From IMG/VR virus record IMGVR_UViG_3300042484_002457, positions 124,001 through 188,000 of that record: DNA of 64,000 bases, one strand, 5' to 3'. Below, piece by piece: positions 56,423 through 64,000 of the stretch; within the stretch, counting starts at the first letter, position 1, and every line of letters starts with the position of its first letter. The position numbers and the translations under genes were made by a program. The notes under the pieces were generated by a model that did no database searches, had not been told where the DNA came from, and saw only the letters and a list, made by a program, of their open reading frames with translations. The stretch comes from a virus.

Positions 56423-57241
56423 ATGTTTTTAGCGTTAGAACAAGATTTACCCAACAATAAAATTATTCCATTGCCCCAGTTTAACAATCAAGTCAGCATT
56501 GTTAACACTGAGCAATACCGCCTTATATCCAACATTTGTCCGCATCAGAACTCCAAAATTGCAAAATCTGCTACGGAGCATTTGCGCTGCCCTTATCATG
56601 GCATGACATTTGACTGTCAGGGCAAAGGTACCAACAACAACTATGAATTGAAAACATGGGACACCTATCGAACACAGACCATGTTGTTTGATAAGCCTGT
56701 TGACCATTTTCCAATTGCAACGCATAACATGACCTTGGTTGAACATCGACAAGATTATGTGAATGCATCAACGCACGTTATCATGGATGTGTTTCTTGAT
56801 ATTGATCATATACCTGTTGCGCATCAAGGTGTATATGACCAGGTGGGTATTCATAGCGTGGACAATGTATCGTGGACCATATTTGAGAATGGAAGCATAC
56901 AATATGTACCAGCACAAGATACTGATCACATACTTGAGTCAGACAAGATCTACAATCTTGGTGCAGTATGGATGGCTGTTTATCCCGGTAGCATGATTGA
57001 GTGGCAGCCTGGTGCATTGTTTGTAACCGTTGCATGCAAACGCGGTTTGGGCAGTGCTGTACAAGTCTACAAGTATCGGGATACCAGGTACGATCAGAAC
57101 AGTTGGGATCTTAATGAACAAGTATGGGAACTGGCTTGGTCACAAGATCGAGCACTGGCAGAAGGTATCTGCTTGCTGGCAGAAAACAACCTAGACGATT
57201 TAAAAAAACATTACAGAAACTGGATCAATCATGCTGTGTAA
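56423..57241 (+). CDS. Rieske non-heme iron oxygenase, 272 aa
   Basis: The Rieske cluster ligands are intact: ICPHQNSKI (CxH) and LRCPYHGMTFDCQGKG (CxxH). The mononuclear iron site appears as the sequence DIDHIPVAHQ, with the Asp-x-x-His-x4-His pattern of ring-hydroxylating oxygenase alpha subunits, preceded by NASTHVIMDVFL. Length is on the short side (family about 340-460). It needs an electron donor, not seen here. The substrate is unknown. It overlaps the PP-loop gene, suggesting a joint pathway. Confidence 0.85.
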   Translation: MFLALEQDLPNNKIIPLPQFNNQVSIVNTEQYRLISNICPHQNSKIAKSATEHLRCPYHGMTFDCQGKGTNNNYELKTWDTYRTQTMLFDKPVDHFPIATHNMTLVEHRQDYVNASTHVIMDVFLDIDHIPVAHQGVYDQVGIHSVDNVSWTIFENGSIQYVPAQDTDHILESDKIYNLGAVWMAVYPGSMIEWQPGALFVTVACKRGLGSAVQVYKYRDTRYDQNSWDLNEQVWELAWSQDRALAEGICLLAENNLDDLKKHYRNWINHAV

Positions 57242-58094
57242 AGATAACTGGATTGAGATGTCCTGGGACGGATTGCCTGCTAGACAAGGTCCTGAGAACC
57301 TGTCAGTCAATATCAATCGCAAGGCCAAAGAGCTTTTGCCCTTTGACACTGCTTGCAGTCGCGTAGCAGAAGAAATATATAGCACACATAAAAATTTATA
57401 CATTGCCATGAGTGGCGGCAGTGACAGTGAAAACGTTGCCAACACGTTTTTACGCATGGGTATTCCGTTTACCCCAATCATGATAACATACGATGTAACT
57501 CGCCACAATGATCAAAAATTAGAAATGTGGTGGGCGCAACAATGGTGCAAAAAACACAACATAGAACCTCTTGTAGTTGATGTGGGTAATTATGCCAACA
57601 GTAAAACAGAAAAACAATATACTTCAATTGTTAAACCGCGACTTGGCAATGGCACAGTAACTCATGGACTAATCTTAGACACTGTACAACAACTAAACGG
57701 GCATATAGTATCTGGTTTCCAACTTGAATACTATCCTGACCACGAACAGATGGAATACCTAACACCAGTGCTGGGAAACTACAATGGCTTTGTAATGGAA
57801 GAAGCTGACCTCTATGTAGAAACCTTGGTGCCAAATCAACATCCCTGGGCGTTTTATTATTGGAACGCCGAAGTCATGGCCAGTTTTGTGTCAGAGTGGG
57901 ATACTAATCTTACTATGCAGGAAAACAAAGCCAAAATTTACGGCACTGTGCATAGACCAAAATTTGTTTACCATCAAGATGTGTTTGAACCAACCATTAA
58001 AAAAATTCGAGACCGATGTAAACAGCATTGGGGAACCAGAGATTGTGCATTGTTGGGCTCTAGAGAACAACTACTTGCACAATTACTTGGGTAA
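57231..58094 (+). CDS. PP-loop ATP pyrophosphatase-like protein, 287 aa
   Basis: The N-type ATP pyrophosphatase motif is AMSGGSDSENVANTFLRMG (SGGxDS), followed by TPIMITYDVTRHND. Such enzymes adenylate a carbonyl or carboxylate before amide or thio transfer. QueC, which makes preQ0 from CDG, belongs to this fold. However, the QueC zinc cysteines are not visible, so I do not call it QueC. Its start lies inside the Rieske oxygenase gene. It may act on the same substrate as the oxygenase or be an alternative CDG-processing enzyme. Confidence 0.7.
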   Translation: MLCKDNWIEMSWDGLPARQGPENLSVNINRKAKELLPFDTACSRVAEEIYSTHKNLYIAMSGGSDSENVANTFLRMGIPFTPIMITYDVTRHNDQKLEMWWAQQWCKKHNIEPLVVDVGNYANSKTEKQYTSIVKPRLGNGTVTHGLILDTVQQLNGHIVSGFQLEYYPDHEQMEYLTPVLGNYNGFVMEEADLYVETLVPNQHPWAFYYWNAEVMASFVSEWDTNLTMQENKAKIYGTVHRPKFVYHQDVFEPTIKKIRDRCKQHWGTRDCALLGSREQLLAQLLG

Positions 58095-58175
58095 ATAGTT
58101 CTTTACAGCGGTCTTCGGTCATCATCCCGCTATACAAACTCTGCTGCCTATGCTACAATAACATAGGAGAATAAC

Positions 58176-58673
58176 ATGCAACCAGTAGTTTACAAATACA
58201 CAAGTACTAAAGAATATCACGATGCGTTTCCGTGTGCTTATCGACAATGGCGGGCCGACAGCCATTGCAATCTAATTCACGGATACAGCTTCTCAATGAA
58301 GTTCTATTTTGGCACCAACGATCTTGATGTTCGCAATTGGGCAGCTGATTACGGTGGCCTCAAGGAACTAAAGAAAATATTAGAAGACCAATTTGATCAT
58401 ACACTGATCGTGGCACAAGATGACCCTGAACTAGAAACCTTCAAGCTTTTACAAGAGCGCAAGATGGCCAAGATTGTTGTGTTGCCAAAGCTGGGCTGCG
58501 AAGGACTGGCTGACCAACTGTACAAGTTTGTGAACGGCATCTATATTCCTGAAAACTGGGGACCTGGAGAAGCCGAACGCTTGTGGTGCTATCGTGTGGA
58601 AGTTCGCGAAACACAGGCAAACATGGCTTTCCGTGAAGGCCACCGTGAATGGAACGAAGATTTATTTGCCTAA
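58176..58673 (+). CDS. queD: 6-carboxytetrahydropterin synthase-like (QueD), 165 aa
   Basis: The tunnelling-fold family is recognised from CAYRQWRADSHCNLIHGYSF, where His residues replace the usual HxH zinc motif with HGY, and from FGTNDLDVRNWAADYGGLKE and DQFDHTLIVAQDDPE. As I recall, T4-like phage QueD proteins share this divergent zinc region. It converts the FolE product to 6-carboxytetrahydropterin. An AGGAG site precedes the ATG. Confidence 0.82.
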   Translation: MQPVVYKYTSTKEYHDAFPCAYRQWRADSHCNLIHGYSFSMKFYFGTNDLDVRNWAADYGGLKELKKILEDQFDHTLIVAQDDPELETFKLLQERKMAKIVVLPKLGCEGLADQLYKFVNGIYIPENWGPGEAERLWCYRVEVRETQANMAFREGHREWNEDLFA

Positions 58674-58674
58674 T

Positions 58675-59529
58675 ATGGAACAAACAGTACAAGAACCCAA
58701 ATTTGACATTGCAATATTGCTGGCCACACGTGGTCGCACAGACTCGGTAAGTCGCAGTATTCGCAGCCTAGTTGACCTTGCTGACAACATCAAAAGTGTA
58801 CAAATCATGTTTGCTTTTGACAAGGATGACAGTGTGGGCCCGTCACACTTTTTGACAGACATCAAACCCATGTTGGATCAGGCTGGTGTATCATACACTG
58901 CCATGAACTTTGAACCCATGGGTTATGTGAACTTGCACAAGTACAACAATGCCATGGCCGCAAGGACCAACAGCCGATGGTTGGTTATCTGGAATGACGA
59001 CGCTGTGATGCAGACCAAGGGCTGGGACAGCAAGATCATGGGTTATCATGAGCAATTCAAGTTGCTGGCATTTCGCACACACAATCTGCATCCGTATAGT
59101 ATTTTTCCAATTGTGCCAAGAAAGTGGTATGACTTGTTGGGTTACATCAGTCCGCACCCCACACAGGATGGTTGGGTAAGTCAACAAGCATATCTGTTGG
59201 ACATATATGAGCGCATTGACGTAGATGTATTGCACGACCGCTATGACTTGACTGGCAACAACAACGACGAAACATTCCGCAATCGCCCCATGCTAGAAGG
59301 CAAACCCAACGATCCCAATGATTTTCACAGTGAGAACATGATTGATTTACGGCACCGTGATGCTGCAAAACTGGCTACATGGATGCGGGGACAAAGTATC
59401 AGTACCAAGTTCTTTGAAGCGGTGTTTGCCGGAACACAAGACCCCTGGGAAAAACTAGCCCAGAACGATGTGAATCAGTTAATGGTACAATTTGCCAACC
59501 CACACAAGCACTTCTCTGACAGTAAATAA
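58675..59529 (+). CDS. glycosyltransferase-like (GT-A) protein, 284 aa
   Basis: The start FDIAILLATRGRTDSVSRSI is typical of GT2-like transferases. WLVIWNDDAVMQTKGWDSKI supplies the DD metal site. The late DPNDFHSENMIDLRHRD may be an acceptor-side motif. I chose the ATG at 58675, one base after the queD stop; the longer frame from 58594 overlaps queD. The acceptor is unknown. Confidence 0.65.
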   Translation: MEQTVQEPKFDIAILLATRGRTDSVSRSIRSLVDLADNIKSVQIMFAFDKDDSVGPSHFLTDIKPMLDQAGVSYTAMNFEPMGYVNLHKYNNAMAARTNSRWLVIWNDDAVMQTKGWDSKIMGYHEQFKLLAFRTHNLHPYSIFPIVPRKWYDLLGYISPHPTQDGWVSQQAYLLDIYERIDVDVLHDRYDLTGNNNDETFRNRPMLEGKPNDPNDFHSENMIDLRHRDAAKLATWMRGQSISTKFFEAVFAGTQDPWEKLAQNDVNQLMVQFANPHKHFSDSK

Positions 59530-59532
59530 CAA

Positions 59533-61533
59533 ATGAAAAACAAAATTGCCTGGGTTCAACCCAACTTTCAGCAAGGTCCCAAAGAGTTTAATGCTTATTA
59601 TCTTCCTTACTCTGCAGGTGTAGTATGGAGTTACAGTCTAGCTGATCCAGCCATACGTGAACGATTTGAAGCCACTGACTGGATCTGGCGCCGAGATGCA
59701 CTGGAGCCAACAGCACAACGCCTGGCACTCAATAACATTGTGACTTTCAGTACCTATGTATGGAATCACCGCTATAACTATGAGTTGGCCCGCCGAATCA
59801 AAGAAATCAATCCCACGGTATTGACTGTGTTCGGGGGTCCTGAGCCGGCAATAACTGACCCAGATCTGTTTCGCAAAGAACCTTTCATGGACCTGGTGAT
59901 CTGTTACGAAGGCGAAATCACATTCAAAAGAGTGCTGGAACACTTTGAAACTGCTGACTGGGAATCGGTGCCAGGACTGTTGATCAATCGCAACGGTGAG
60001 GCTGTGAAAACCCAAGACGCTGAACGTATTGAAAGTCTTGAGCAGGTAGCTAGTCCTTACTTGTCGGGCATATTTGATCAAATGATGGCGGACCATCCTG
60101 AAGTAACATGGCAAGGCACCCTGGAAACCAATCGTGGTTGTCCGTTTGCCTGTACTTTTTGTGACTGGGGTAGTCTAACTTACAACAAGGTCAAGCAGTT
60201 TGAACTCACTCGAGTGTTCCACGAACTTGAATGGATGGCCCAACGCAACTTCGATTGGATCTCAATCACCGATGCCAACTTTGGCATGTTTCCCGAACGT
60301 GATGGCATGATTGCAGACAAGATCATTGAGATGCAGGAAAAGTACGGATCACCGCGCACCTTCTCAGTGGCCTGGGCCAAGAATCAAAAGAAGGAAGTGA
60401 TTGACATTGTGAAAAAACTGCTGGATGCTCGAGGCTTCAATCAAGGTCTCACGCTGAGTGTACAGAGTCTTGACTTGGATGTGCTGGAAAATATTCGCAG
60501 AAAAAACATGGAAATGAACAAACTAAACGAAGTGTTTGAACTGTGTGATCAACGCAATATTCCTGCCTATACCGAGCTGATCCTTGGCTTGCCCGGGGAA
60601 ACGTTAGAGACCTGGAAGAAAAATTTCTATGCATTGTATGATCTAAATCAGCACACTGGTATCACTGTGTTCCAAGCCCAGCTGTTGGAAAATGCTGAGA
60701 TGAATCTACTACAGAAAAAACTGTTCAAGATCACTAGCCAACCAGTTACCGATTACTTTGCTGGCTCATACAGTGTGGAACACATTGAAGAAAGCATTGA
60801 CGTTATAACTGGCACCAAAGACATGCCCACCCCTGTGATGTTGGATGCACAGATTTTTTCGTGGTTCCAAACTACTATGCACATCAATGGATTTGCTACT
60901 ATAGTGGCCAGGTTTATCAACAAGTATCTAGGCATCAGTTACCACAACTACTATGAAGACCTGTTTGCATATGCCATGACTCATGACTGGTTGAAGAAAG
61001 AAGCAGACGAAGCTAGAACGTATTTTTCTAACTGGATGGATACTGGCCGGATCAACCATCCCAAGATTGGTGTGGAGATTCATGGTTGGAACATCATACA
61101 TCGTACATCAATGAACATGCACCAAGAAGACCGTGTGGATGACTTGTATGATTTCTTGGAAACTTTCTTAGAGCGTTACAACTTGCCCAAAAATCTATTA
61201 GCCAGCCTCATGCGTCTCCAACGCAGTTACTACATCAAGTATGATGACAGAAATGCCTATCCCATGAATTTGACTCTAGACTATAATATTTGGGAATACC
61301 TCAGTTTTAACCGACCCTTGGTCAATGAACCCACAGTGTATCGTTTGGATTTTCCTGAAGACAAGACCATGAGCCTCAATAGATTTTTGGAATTGTTTTA
61401 TTTTGCTCGACGTCGCAACTTTGGCAAAGCCACAGTTGATTTAGTAGGCAAAGTTGACAGCAAAGCAAGTCAGCGCGGCAAAGGTGCTGCCAAGGCACAA
61501 GGTTCATTCTCAATCAAACAACTAGCAGCCTAA
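59533..61533 (+). CDS. B12-binding radical SAM enzyme, 666 aa
   Basis: An N-terminal cobalamin-binding-like domain (about residues 1-185, with TVFGGPEPA and DLVICYEGE) is followed by the radical-SAM core with CPFACTFCDWG (CxxxCxxC), then SITDANFGMFPER and ELILGLPGET. A long C-terminal extension lacks recognised motifs. Enzymes of this class often methylate unactivated carbons or build complex lipids and cofactors. I recall similar genes in T4-like cyanophages. It is joined to the next gene by TAATG. Confidence 0.85.
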   Translation: MKNKIAWVQPNFQQGPKEFNAYYLPYSAGVVWSYSLADPAIRERFEATDWIWRRDALEPTAQRLALNNIVTFSTYVWNHRYNYELARRIKEINPTVLTVFGGPEPAITDPDLFRKEPFMDLVICYEGEITFKRVLEHFETADWESVPGLLINRNGEAVKTQDAERIESLEQVASPYLSGIFDQMMADHPEVTWQGTLETNRGCPFACTFCDWGSLTYNKVKQFELTRVFHELEWMAQRNFDWISITDANFGMFPERDGMIADKIIEMQEKYGSPRTFSVAWAKNQKKEVIDIVKKLLDARGFNQGLTLSVQSLDLDVLENIRRKNMEMNKLNEVFELCDQRNIPAYTELILGLPGETLETWKKNFYALYDLNQHTGITVFQAQLLENAEMNLLQKKLFKITSQPVTDYFAGSYSVEHIEESIDVITGTKDMPTPVMLDAQIFSWFQTTMHINGFATIVARFINKYLGISYHNYYEDLFAYAMTHDWLKKEADEARTYFSNWMDTGRINHPKIGVEIHGWNIIHRTSMNMHQEDRVDDLYDFLETFLERYNLPKNLLASLMRLQRSYYIKYDDRNAYPMNLTLDYNIWEYLSFNRPLVNEPTVYRLDFPEDKTMSLNRFLELFYFARRRNFGKATVDLVGKVDSKASQRGKGAAKAQGSFSIKQLAA

Positions 61534-62213
61534 TGAAGAGACTGTTCACTTTTGGGTGTAGCTTCACTAACTACAGATGGAGCACCTGGGCTGACTGTCT
61601 AGCACCCGAATTTGACTACTTTGAAAATTGGGGTCAGAGCGGCGGTGGCAACGGCTATATCATGAACTCAGTGATGGAAGCCGATCAACGCAATCGATTT
61701 GGTCCAAATGACACTGTGGTTGTGTGCTGGACCAGTCACACGCGAGATGATCGATATGCCAATCGAAAGTGGCAGACTTTGGGAAATATTTTTACTTGCC
61801 CCATATACGATCCTGCGTATTTGAAAACTCATGTTGATGATCGTGGTTACATGATACGTGATCTTGCGTATGTCAAGGCTGTAAAAACTTTATTGGAATC
61901 TCGGCCTGGACTGACCTGGAGATTTATCAGCATGACCACCTGGGGGTCAGTATCATTTTATAGTGACGCTGTTGAGCTGTATAAAGATTGTGTTGATATT
62001 ATTTCCAAAGGCTACGATCAAGTGCTTTACCCCAACGGCTGGCCCAATCGAGAAGATCCACACCCTAGCCCTGCTGAGCATTTGGCCTATTTGGATGCAG
62101 TATTGCCTGGTTGGGTTACAAAACAATCTACTCGTGTTATAATGCATGATGAAAGCGTCAATCTAAATAAAGATCCCCGTAAGTCGGGTATGGCAAAAGT
62201 AACAAGACTATGA
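61533..62213 (+). CDS. SGNH hydrolase-like protein, 226 aa
   Basis: Block I FTFGCSFTNYRW has the Ser nucleophile, block II GQSGGGNGYIMNS has the Gly/Asn oxyanion residues, and block V DPHPSPAEHLAYL supplies the His. It is the third SGNH-like protein in the window and closely resembles the one at 35490 in layout. The stop overlaps the MazG gene as ATGA. Confidence 0.65.
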   Translation: MKRLFTFGCSFTNYRWSTWADCLAPEFDYFENWGQSGGGNGYIMNSVMEADQRNRFGPNDTVVVCWTSHTRDDRYANRKWQTLGNIFTCPIYDPAYLKTHVDDRGYMIRDLAYVKAVKTLLESRPGLTWRFISMTTWGSVSFYSDAVELYKDCVDIISKGYDQVLYPNGWPNREDPHPSPAEHLAYLDAVLPGWVTKQSTRVIMHDESVNLNKDPRKSGMAKVTRL

Positions 62214-62485
62214 CACCACAACACAAAGAGATTCTAGATATCACACAAGAAGAGTGTGCTGAGGTAATTGTTGCCGTCAGCAAAATTAACCGTTTTGGTC
62301 TAGACAATGTCAAGCCTGGCAAACCATTGACCAATAGGCAACACCTGGCAGAAGAACTAGGGGACTTGCAGGCCATGATTGATTTGTGCACTGACTTCGA
62401 CCTTGTGAGTCGCGAGGAGGTGCTTGCTGCTGCCAGCAACAAGATTACCAAACTAAAACAGTGGTCAAACATTTTTAAGGACTAA
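62210..62485 (+). CDS. mazG: MazG-like nucleotide pyrophosphohydrolase, 91 aa
   Basis: The metal-binding ExxE...ExxD pattern is present: TQEECAEVIVAVSK, then LAEELGDLQAMIDL. MazG-type enzymes hydrolyse NTPs or dNTPs to monophosphates and, in aquatic phages, are common accessory metabolic genes. It lies one base before queE. Confidence 0.8.
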   Translation: MTPQHKEILDITQEECAEVIVAVSKINRFGLDNVKPGKPLTNRQHLAEELGDLQAMIDLCTDFDLVSREEVLAAASNKITKLKQWSNIFKD

Positions 62486-62486
62486 C

Positions 62487-63332
62487 ATGAAATTAAAAGT
62501 AAGTGAACTATTTTATTCTGCACAAGGCGAAGGCCGCTATGTAGGCGTTCCTTCAATTTTCCTCCGCACATTTGGTTGTAACTTCACCTGTTCAGGCTTT
62601 GGTTGTAAGCCTGGAGAAAAAAGCACAGGTGCTGACGAAGTTGCCAAGACTGTGCATTTATACAAGACTTTTGAAGAACTGCCATTAGTAGATACTGGCT
62701 GCGACAGCTATGCTAGTTGGCATCCAGACTTCAAACATCTAAGCCCCACATACACTCCTGAAGAACTTGTGGAAAAGATGGCAGCATTGTTGCCTAACAA
62801 TAACTGGCAACAACCCAACGGCAACCCTGTACACTTGGTTATCACTGGTGGCGAGCCATTGCTGGGCTGGCAGCGAGCATATCCTGAGTTGTTGGACCTG
62901 TTGCACGAACGTGGTTTGCGACACATTACATTTGAAACCAATGGTACTCAAGAACTCACACGTGACTTCAAACAGTATCTGGCAAACTGGCACGGTGAGA
63001 TCACATTCTCAGTAAGCCCCAAGCTGAGTGTATCAGGTGAGACTTGGGCAGATGCAATCAAGCCAGATATTGTATGGGATTACGAAACACATGGCATCAC
63101 TTACTTGAAGTTTGTGGTAGACAAGATTGAAGACTTCGACGAGCTGGATCGTGCTGTGGATGAGTATCGACTGCGTGGTTTCAGTGGCCCCGTGTTCGTG
63201 ATGCCAGTGGGCGGTGTGGTTAGCGTATATGACAGCAATAGAATTCATGTTGCAGACGAAGCACTCAAACGCGGTTACTGGTATACCCCAAGATTGCATG
63301 TGGATCTTTGGGGCAATGGCTGGGGGAAATAA
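62487..63332 (+). CDS. queE: 7-carboxy-7-deazaguanine synthase (QueE), radical SAM, 281 aa
   Basis: QueE rearranges 6-carboxytetrahydropterin into CDG. The N-terminus SELFYSAQGEGRYVGVPSIF is diagnostic. The cluster cysteines are Cys31 and Cys35 (FGCNFTC) and, after an insertion of about 36 residues, GCDSYASW with Cys72, which replaces the usual CxxCDT spacing. ITGGEPLLGW and FETNGTQ follow as in the family. It ends one base before an SGNH gene. With FolE and QueD it completes the route to CDG in this window. Confidence 0.92.
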   Translation: MKLKVSELFYSAQGEGRYVGVPSIFLRTFGCNFTCSGFGCKPGEKSTGADEVAKTVHLYKTFEELPLVDTGCDSYASWHPDFKHLSPTYTPEELVEKMAALLPNNNWQQPNGNPVHLVITGGEPLLGWQRAYPELLDLLHERGLRHITFETNGTQELTRDFKQYLANWHGEITFSVSPKLSVSGETWADAIKPDIVWDYETHGITYLKFVVDKIEDFDELDRAVDEYRLRGFSGPVFVMPVGGVVSVYDSNRIHVADEALKRGYWYTPRLHVDLWGNGWGK

Positions 63333-63333
63333 C

Positions 63334-64000
63334 ATGTTTGATTGTGTACTGGTTAATGGTGACAGCTATTCTGCAAAGAACAGCTCGACTCATGTTTACA
63401 GCGATTTTTTAAAAAAAGAGCTAGACTTACCAGTACACAACATAGCAGCAATTGGTGCAAACAATCAAAGAATTATAAGAAGTACGATAGAAAAAGCACT
63501 AGAGTTAAAATATCAAGGTAACATGCCATTGATATTGATTGGTTGGAGTTTTATTCGGCGTATAGAAGTTTGGTATTATGGCAACAAACCTGGAGTGTTA
63601 AATCGAATTCCAGATTCTCTAGTAGGTAACGAACATAAAAATCCAAAGTTTGTTACACTCGATGTGTTGTTGAAGGAGAACGAAGCTACCTTAGAACAGA
63701 AATGTTTAATCAACAACGACATGTTTGTACACTCACAATTGACTAATTTTTATACCAGTCTTTTTATGCTTGCAAACACCTTAGAAGCATTGGGGCTTGA
63801 ATATCGATTTTTTTCTGCTGCTAAAAACACTGAGATCCCAGTAAATAGTTTTCCCTACATTGAATCTTTACAACAAGTGCAATGGTGTATTAACAATAAG
63901 AATTTTTATCAGTTGCATAATTTTTGTGTGCTAGATTGGGCCAAAGACAATGATCCTAATGCTCATCAAGTCACTGGGCATCTAAGTACAGAAGGGCACA
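63334..64000 (+). CDS. SGNH hydrolase-like protein (partial, runs off the window)
   Basis: The frame starts at an ATG one base after the queE stop and is still open at the window edge (222 residues seen). Block I is VLVNGDSYSAKN; a Gly/Asn-containing AAIGANNQRIIR resembles block II; and the last visible residues (TGHLSTEGH) include a His suited to block V. It continues the series of SGNH proteins in this genome. The C-terminus is not visible. Confidence 0.7.
   Translation, partial: MFDCVLVNGDSYSAKNSSTHVYSDFLKKELDLPVHNIAAIGANNQRIIRSTIEKALELKYQGNMPLILIGWSFIRRIEVWYYGNKPGVLNRIPDSLVGNEHKNPKFVTLDVLLKENEATLEQKCLINNDMFVHSQLTNFYTSLFMLANTLEALGLEYRFFSAAKNTEIPVNSFPYIESLQQVQWCINNKNFYQLHNFCVLDWAKDNDPNAHQVTGHLSTEGH

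Noticed and set aside
57231-58094. Direct assignment as QueC
   Set aside because: The PP-loop motif fits the superfamily, but the cysteine cluster and flanking QueC motifs are missing; kept as a hypothesis only.

Overview
The window is a continuous piece of a large T4-like (Tevenvirinae-related) tailed phage genome, most likely from an aquatic environment. The evidence is a T4-type replication core: clamp loader gp44, family B DNA polymerase gp43, sliding clamp gp45 and a DsbA-like protein. It is joined by genes typical of marine and freshwater T4-like phages: PhoH, a co-chaperonin, 7-deazaguanine synthesis enzymes, many radical-SAM, sugar-modifying and SGNH genes, and four free-standing homing endonucleases. 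Genes are tightly packed with many ATGA/TAATG overlaps, and I found no tRNA, integrase, CRISPR array or transposon. A TctC/Bug-type periplasmic binding protein, a family very common in Betaproteobacteria, hints at a betaproteobacterial host; this is inference only.

Layout. 1-3.3 kb: end of a GroES-like co-chaperonin, small genes, gp44, a radical-SAM gene. 3.3-5.6 kb: a homing endonuclease, a HAD phosphatase with a consensus sigma-70 promoter at its start codon, and PhoH. 5.7-10.9 kb: a cargo-like region around a 1055-residue modular protein in which unrelated domains are separated by eight QGVAEG-type linkers encoded by a nearly invariant 18-bp DNA repeat. 10.9-17.5 kb: methyltransferase, TctC, sulfotransferase-like P-loop proteins, a 2OG-Fe(II) oxygenase-like protein, an SGNH protein and an APS-kinase-like/nucleotidyltransferase fusion. 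17.5-20.8 kb: lysis genes (inner and outer spanin candidates, GH19 endolysin, holin) with another QGVAE-bearing cargo-like gene inside. 20.8-24.7 kb: DnaJ-like and ClpA-like chaperones behind strong sigma-70 promoters. 24.7-34.1 kb: beta-rich small proteins, an HNH endonuclease, nucleotidyltransferase and glycosyltransferase genes, and a 1373-residue mosaic enzyme. 34.1-39.2 kb: two opposing surface- or sugar-modification operons. 39.2-43.6 kb: a beta-rich protein, Dps and a LysM protein. 43.7-52.9 kb: DsbA-like protein, gp43 with an apparent AUU start, gp45, a TGT/DpdA-like enzyme and partners, and two endonucleases. 52.9-64 kb: glycosyltransferases, a GalE-like epimerase, a shortened DegT-like protein, FolE, a Rieske oxygenase, a PP-loop ATPase, QueD, a B12 radical-SAM enzyme, MazG, QueE and SGNH proteins.

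How it fits together. FolE, QueD and QueE make 7-carboxy-7-deazaguanine, and the TGT-like protein could insert a 7-deazaguanine base into phage DNA. The QGVAEG linkers (V-A-E-G) and several M-R-A-x-E-F-V-x-E-like N-termini resemble T4 prohead-protease sites and capsid-targeting sequences. My main hypothesis is that this phage packs a cleavable polyprotein and several tagged enzymes into its head for delivery into the host. A Tat signal lying directly after one linker, useful only if that linker is cut, is the best internal support. Two unrelated homing endonucleases share a conserved structured leader. A core TAAATA motif sits only 4-7 bases before several start codons, suggesting leaderless late mRNAs.
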